Positions 58,671 through 64,000 of a stretch of DNA of 64,000 nucleotides are shown piece after piece. The stretch is from Ziziphus jujuba. Taxonomy: Eukaryota > Streptophyta > Magnoliopsida > Rosales > Rhamnaceae. The notes below the pieces were generated by a model, which saw only the letters and a program-made list of their open reading frames with translations, did not search any database and had not been told where the DNA came from. The stretch covers positions 12,101,001-12,165,000 of the forward strand of contig NC_083382.1 in NCBI RefSeq assembly GCF_031755915.1. Reading direction: 5' to 3'. How positions within the stretch are numbered: position 1 is the first letter of the stretch; each line of letters opens with the position of its first letter. The translations under genes were made by a program, and so were the position numbers.

Positions 58671-60132
58671 TTACAGTTTAGTACATCGAATGTTAAATTG
58701 CATATGTTTGAATATATTGTTGGTTTAAAAAATAAATAAATAAATAAAATGGTGGTTATTGCTACACTATAATAATTATTTTGTGGATTTGTGTCTATAA
58801 TATGTTCATGCTCAATTCTTATATCTCGATTAAGACATTTTATAATATTGTAATGATCGTTCATTTTATACTTTTGAGCATCGATTTTATGATATTGAAT
58901 GGGGTACAAGTTTGGGTTTTGTGAAATAATTTTAAACAGGGAACTTTTCTAACGAGAGGAATGAGAGGTCTTGAGAGAAAGATTTTACTGAAGTAAATTA
59001 TTATTTTCCTATTATACTATGCCACTCACTGAGATTTCCTTATCTCACGTTTTATTTGTTTTAAATTCGTTCCCCTAGGCTCAGGCAGTTAGTAGCAGTC
59101 TACCTCGTGCACCGTTCGTTACTTCATTCTTTCGCGACAGCAGTAATATTTATCTTTTCTTAGCTTATCTTATCTTTTCAGACTCGTTTATTACTTATTT
59201 GTACTCTCAGACTTCGTTAACACTCTTGGAATGCTCTGATATTAAATTTGGGACTCTGTAGAGACCACGATATTTATGTTTTAGTTATGGCCTATAGTAC
59301 CTTAGGCCGGTTGTGGACTTTTATGCTGTTGAGGATTTATTTACATTTATATGTTGGGGTATTATTGATATTACTTGTGTTGGTTGTCCACGTGTCAAGT
59401 GGAGTTCCATTGGATATTCTTAGGAATTGTCCAGTGGTACTTCACCAGGCGGGACCTCCAGGGAGATCCTGGAAGGGTCCCCGAGACGGGTCCTATCAGT
59501 TCATTGGACAATGCATGTTAAACGATGTCTAGAAAAACTTTGTAGGTCCGTAACTTTCTATCCAAATGTCCAAATTAGGCGTGCCACTAATGTAACAGCC
59601 TAGACCACCCGCATGCAATATTATCTTTTTTGAGCTTGGGGAATCCTCTTACAACCTAGTTCTCAAGGTTTTAAAAAACCTCGCACGAGTTAGGGGTTCC
59701 ACCCACTCAACAACTCGGGATATTGTCCTCTTTGGCTTGGCTCACCACAACCTCAAGGTTTTACATTCCCACATGGGAAGGCCTCGTAAGGGAAAGGTAT
59801 CCACACCCACTAATAAGGAATGTTTCGTTCCGTTTTCTAACCGATGTGGGACTTTACAATCCTCCCTCCTTGGGGTCTAGCGTCCTCGCTGGCACACCAA
59901 TACTGGTACTGGCTCTGATACCAACTATAACAGGCCAAACCACCCACATGCGATATTGTCCTCTTTGAGTCTGGGAAATTCTCTTACAACCCAGCCCTCA
60001 AGATTTTAAAAGGTCTCGCACGAGTTAGAGGTCCCACCCACTCAACAACTCGAGATATTGTCCTCTTGGTCTTGGCTCACCACAACCTCAAGGTTTTACA
60101 TTCCCATATGGGAAGGCCTCGCAAGGGAAAGG

Positions 60133-63100
60133 TGTCAGGACCTGTCCAAGATCCCTCACCGGAACCCTAGACAAGCCCTAATCCTGGGGAAACCCTAGCG
60201 GATCTTCCAATGGAAAATCCGGCAGAACCTTCCTTAAGGGTTGGACTTACCACAAATTTCCTGCACTAAAAACACACTTCTATATATATACCGCCTTATT
60301 CCTCCACTTTACTACAATTTAATTCCACAATAATCAACACTTCCATAAATTAAACAGGGAACTAATGCAGTATTTAATAAAATATATCCAATACAGTATA
60401 CAGGACATCATAGGGTACAATTAAGTATGGAAGTTATACAACAAAGGATGGAAAGAAATATTACAATGGAAATAAATGAAAAGAAAGAAAACTCCTCGAA
60501 ATACAACAGCAACGAAGATCAAACTCGCTCCAGACGAACGTCTACCAATCTTTGTACCTAGGGGAACGGATTTAAAAATATGAGATGTTAATTATCTCAG
60601 TGAGTGACCCTATCTACTATACAGTTATAATAGTAACGATAATCATAGTACACTTGATTAATTAAGAATAAATAAGTAAATAATTAATAATTAATTGAAA
60701 ATAATATTTTTCTCTCAAAACCCTCACCATTCACTCCGTTGGAAAGTTTCCCTTTTAAAACATTTTCGTAAAACCCAATATTTTATGCCCCAAAAATCAA
60801 GGAATAGTTAATTTAATAAAAATTTAAACAATCCAAATACGAATAAAATATAATAAAATAAATTTAGAATACTTGCATTAAAGAAATATATCATAAAAGT
60901 GAAATTCAATACATAATTCGTAACATTTGATTTAATAAACTAAAATAAACAGTATTAAAAATATAATTTAAATAATTACAAATAATCATGTAAAATAAAT
61001 GGTAAAAATATATTATAAAATTCATTTTGAAATATTCAATCAGTCTATATAATAAAAATATGGCAAGATGCATTTTCAAAACATTATTTTAAAATAAGTG
61101 TCATAAAATATGAATGAATACATTTTAGAAAAATACTAATTGAAAATAGATGATAAAACAAATTAAATATATTTAATTTAAATACGATTTTGAAAATTTA
61201 GGATTTGAAATTTATATCAGAAAAATAATACTTGGCGCACCAGACTATATACCAGTAACGCCCTACAATATCCAGCATCCCGAGCACCGTCCGGCGGGAG
61301 GTTAAAAAGAGAAACTTGCATACGGTCGCTTTGGCGTCCCGATAGAACCGCTGCTTAAACCATCATCCCGGCCATGGAGGGGGGTGGCTTATGGCCAATA
61401 TCAAACTTGCCTGCCTTCGGTCTGATGGCAACTCACGAGAGACATTATAACTTGCGCGCTAATCATATCCATATATATAGTACAGAACACAGTACTGTAT
61501 GAGTGCATCTAAAATCAATTACTAAATTTATTAAAATACCAAGTTTTTCCAAAATTCACCGTGGGAATTATACCATTTTTCAAATTCACAATCCCACATT
61601 TTTCTTTAATCCTCATCATAAATCCATCACTTTAAAATCCATCAATTTCAAATCCATCCATTTAAATATAACAATTTTCAACACCATGAAAACCTAATCC
61701 ATAAATAATCAAACGTATAAATACGGATTTTGAACTCAATACTTTAATACAATTATTTTTCTCAAAATCTTAAAATCAATTTATATTAAAATCACATAAA
61801 TTTCATATTTGCTTAAATCCACATAAGTACATTTATTATACGCAATAAATTCCATAATATAAATTTAACAATAATCGATCATAATTTAAATCCATAACTT
61901 CTTTAAAACCAAATATATGATTTCCCTGCAATATATGCTTAAATCAATAAACTTTTGGCATCATAAATTCAAAAATAAATTTAATAACAATTTAAAACAT
62001 AATTTATTTAAAAACCCAAAATATAATTTTTGATGCAATACATGCACTAAGTCAACATAAATCACCATCATAAGCTCAAATAACAATTTCTTAAATATTA
62101 AACATATATAGCACATTTTTCATAAATTCAATTAGCACCATATATATATATATTTTTTTTCACAATCCCAAAATATAGTTCGATGACATTACATATATTA
62201 ATCAATCATAATTTGACATTATAAATTTTAAATATCAATTTCTCTCAATATCAAACACATTTATTTTTCATAATTTCAAATAACACAAAATATATATTTT
62301 TAATAGTCCCCAAAATAGTTTAGAAGGTGGGTCACTCACCTCGAGCATGCAATCCAGCCAAGATCTTCCATAGGATCAATTCTATGACTCACACGTGCTC
62401 CTAGAATAACAATATTACACAGGATTAAATAAATTAATATTTTATTCGGATACATAATATCTGGTATCCGGGGAAGCGAACACAAACGACAACCAAAATT
62501 TACAAATGATATACCGAATTGATGCATGTGAAGCGAGGATTATGAATATGGTCTTACTTCTCGGAGATCGGACCTGAGGTGGCCGGAATCTAGCCGGAAA
62601 GCTTTCGGATTTTAGACCTTCGATTCTCACAATCCGTTAAGAACTGAGGCAAGTGGACATCGAATTTGGGTTAAGGGGGTCGAAATTAGTGGGAAAAGAT
62701 AGGCGGTACAACCGTAAACTCGCCAGAAGTCAATTTCCCGATGAGCCGCCTTGGTCACCGGAACCCATCACTGCCGGCGGCGCGTCCGGTGGCCATTGGT
62801 CATGATTTTTGGTGGAATGGTAGATTGGGAAACGGGTGAAGCAATAGGATTGGCGGTGAGGCAAACGGAGGTCTGGTTTGGGAGAAATCTGCCGGAGAAG
62901 GAAACAGGTCGATCGTTGGAAAACACCCCAATCTGGGTGGGTCGCCGGCGATTTGGCCGTGATTTTTGGTTGACCGGGCAGTTTTTAGGTGGATTTCAAG
63001 GTGGGGTGGCTTGTGTACGGAAAGGGTGGCCGGTGGTGGTGGTCTCTCCTCTCTCTCTCTCTCTCTCTTCCCCCCGACCCACATGTATTTTGGCCAAAAT

Positions 63101-63585
63101 AAAAGCCACCCATGGGTGATACTGTTCACTCACGGGATTGGCTGAGAACACAATACATGGCACACAATATTCACTCAATTAAAAAATATATTAAAATATT
63201 ATGGTATTTGGAAAACTTTGCAGGTCAATAGATTTTTAACCTGGTGTCCAAATTAGATGTGCCACTAGTCTATGAACTCGTATTGATGAGTATTTCACAA
63301 CCATGCATAAGTCAAAGCTCAATTTTACAAAAATAAAAAGTCAACTCGAGCACCATTGGACAGTTTGGACCTCAACTTGTTTTGCTCATAACTTTCAAAC
63401 TGTAGCTTTGTTTTCAACGTGCTACTAGTCTATGGACTCATGTCGATGCATACTTCGCAATGGTGTCTAGGTCAACTTGAAATTTTATCTGAATCAAAAA
63501 GACAAAGTTGGATCCTCTCGGTCAGCAATGATCAAATCCAGTCAACGTGCAAAAATTTTGGTATGATTTAGGATGGGGCATTACA
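60133..63585 (-). mobile_element. E-family repeat E8, inside the TRIM inside E3
   Basis: 3,453 bp, TGTCAGGACCTGTCC to GGGGCATTACA. Perfect duplication AAAGG (60128-60132 and 63586-63590). Full layout on the minus strand: leader (62800-63120), donor at 62557, 61-nt exon 62340-62400, acceptor at about 60558, GC-rich module (61220-61510). It is the innermost and so the latest of the insertions in this stack. Confidence 0.9.
62340..62400 (-). other. Predicted 61-nt hairpin exon of E8
   Basis: Minus strand TATTCTAG before and GTGAGTGAC after. It begins GAGCACGTGTGAG and ends GCATGCTCGAG. Intron 1 spans 62401-62557 (157 nt) with donor GAAGTAAG. Confidence 0.55.
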
Positions 63586-64000
63586 AAAGGTATCCACACC
63601 CAATTATAAAGAGTTGTCCGTTCTCCTTTCCAACCGATGTGGGGCTTCACAACTAGTCTATGACCTCATCTCGACGAGTACTTTACAATGACACATGAGT
63701 TAAAGAAAAATTTCATAAAAAAAAGTCAAACCTGATACCCTCGAACAGTTTGGACCGCATCTTGTTTTGCTCATGTCTATCAAACCGTAGCTCTGTTTTC
63801 AATGTACCACTGGTCTATGAACTTGGGTCAATGCGTATTTTGTAATGGTACCTTGGTCAAAGCAAAATTCTATGCCGGATAAAAAAGCAAAATTTATCCC
63901 ATCTCGGGAAATGGCAGTCAAACCCAACAAATCTTGGTCAATGTGAAGAAAAATTCCAGTGTACTTTGGGATGCGGCGTTACAAGTTTGCTAATTAAAGA

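Larger units (their letters stand above)
56765..59498 (+). mobile_element. E-family repeat E7 nested in E3
   Basis: 2,734 bp, TGTAACACCCCACACCC to GGGTCCTATCA. Duplication AGTTC (56760-56764 and 59498-59502), sharing its A with the element end. Contains a TATA box (TTATAAAAG, 57059-57067), a leader with CCCTAGAGCTCCC, donor GTAAGG at 57531, and an acceptor TATGACAG at 57818, but not the 61-nt exon. Shares the tandem-repeat module with E6 (58430-58670). It is the most diverged member of the nest. Confidence 0.85.
59591..63651 (-). mobile_element. Long-LTR TRIM nested in E3, itself split by E8
   Basis: First LTR 59591-59858 (268 bp). The second begins at 59936 and is cut by E8 at 60132, resuming 63591-63651. 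Interior 59859-59935 has the purine tract (CCTCCCTCCTTGGGG as complement) and primer site (GGCTCTGATACCAA as complement). Flanks ACTAA and ACTAG (4 of 5). Compared with the 10.5-kb TRIM each LTR carries about 105 extra bases (CGCACGAGTTAGGGG… to …CATGGGAAGG), partly a duplication of AACCTCAAGGTTTTA and ATATTGTCCTCTT. Both LTRs have it, so it was there before insertion. Confidence 0.85.
43503..63983 (-). mobile_element. E-family repeat E3, host of a nested stack
   Basis: Starts TGTCAGAATCACCC, ends GGCGTTACA, flanked by TGTTT (43498-43502) and AGTTT (63984-63988), 4 of 5 matching. Pieces of E3 itself: 43503-43645, 46840-47150, 50412-52471, 56167-56764, 59503-59590, 63657-63983. Added up they make about 3.5 kb, the same as other E copies, and read continuously against E8. 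Everything else in the interval was inserted into it. The family body is non-coding as far as I can tell. Confidence 0.85.

Noticed and set aside
1..64000. tRNA, rRNA genes and CRISPR arrays
   Set aside because: None seen. The tRNA-like matches are retroelement primer sites of 11-14 bases only. Spaced repeats are transposon-derived.

Overview
This is a stretch of nuclear DNA from a flowering plant, most likely a eudicot. It is AT-rich and gene-poor, has plant-type introns, and is full of plant Ty1/copia, Ty3/gypsy, TRIM and DNA-transposon sequences. The host genes are mainly leucine-rich-repeat receptor-like proteins (RLPs, the Cf/Ve class of disease-resistance-like receptors) and one small secreted cysteine-rich (defensin-like) peptide. 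I cannot name the species.

Layout. 1-12.5 kb: a roughly 1-kb hAT-like non-autonomous element (A) carries a broken Ty3/gypsy element (2.04-9.47 kb). It abuts a truncated defensin-like gene copy, a TRIM with three LTRs, and a second copy of the same DNA element (B). 12.5-24.2 kb: an array of RLP 5' fragments in alternating orientation, with two more copies of the DNA element (C, D), leading into a long decayed RLP pseudogene split by a 3.3-kb repeat (E1). 24.9-25.9 kb: a Tourist-like MITE and a short deletion derivative (E2) of the same repeat family. 27.2-34.9 kb: an RLP gene on the minus strand whose reading frame looks intact except for a young copia insertion. 35.5-42.6 kb: a triplicated repeat, several RLP remnants, and the intact defensin-like gene (41.3-41.6 kb). 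Its neighbourhood is a duplicate of 9.57-11.3 kb. 42.96-43.37 kb: a second TRIM.

43.5-64.0 kb is one nest. A 3.5-kb repeat (E3) holds four insertions of its own family (E4-E7) and one TRIM, and the TRIM holds another family member (E8). Almost every junction has a 5-bp target duplication. The E family starts TGTAAC, ends CCTGACA, has no terminal repeats, and has no coding capacity that I can recognise. Several copies share a predicted three-exon transcript layout, with a middle exon of exactly 61 nt that can fold into a hairpin. This is the best candidate here for something undescribed. Long solo LTRs with a spliced leader are the leading explanation.

Working together: the window is a disease-resistance-like RLP cluster expanded by duplication and then broken up by transposons. 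The only host gene I would call intact is the defensin-like peptide gene. The large RLP is a recently interrupted allele.
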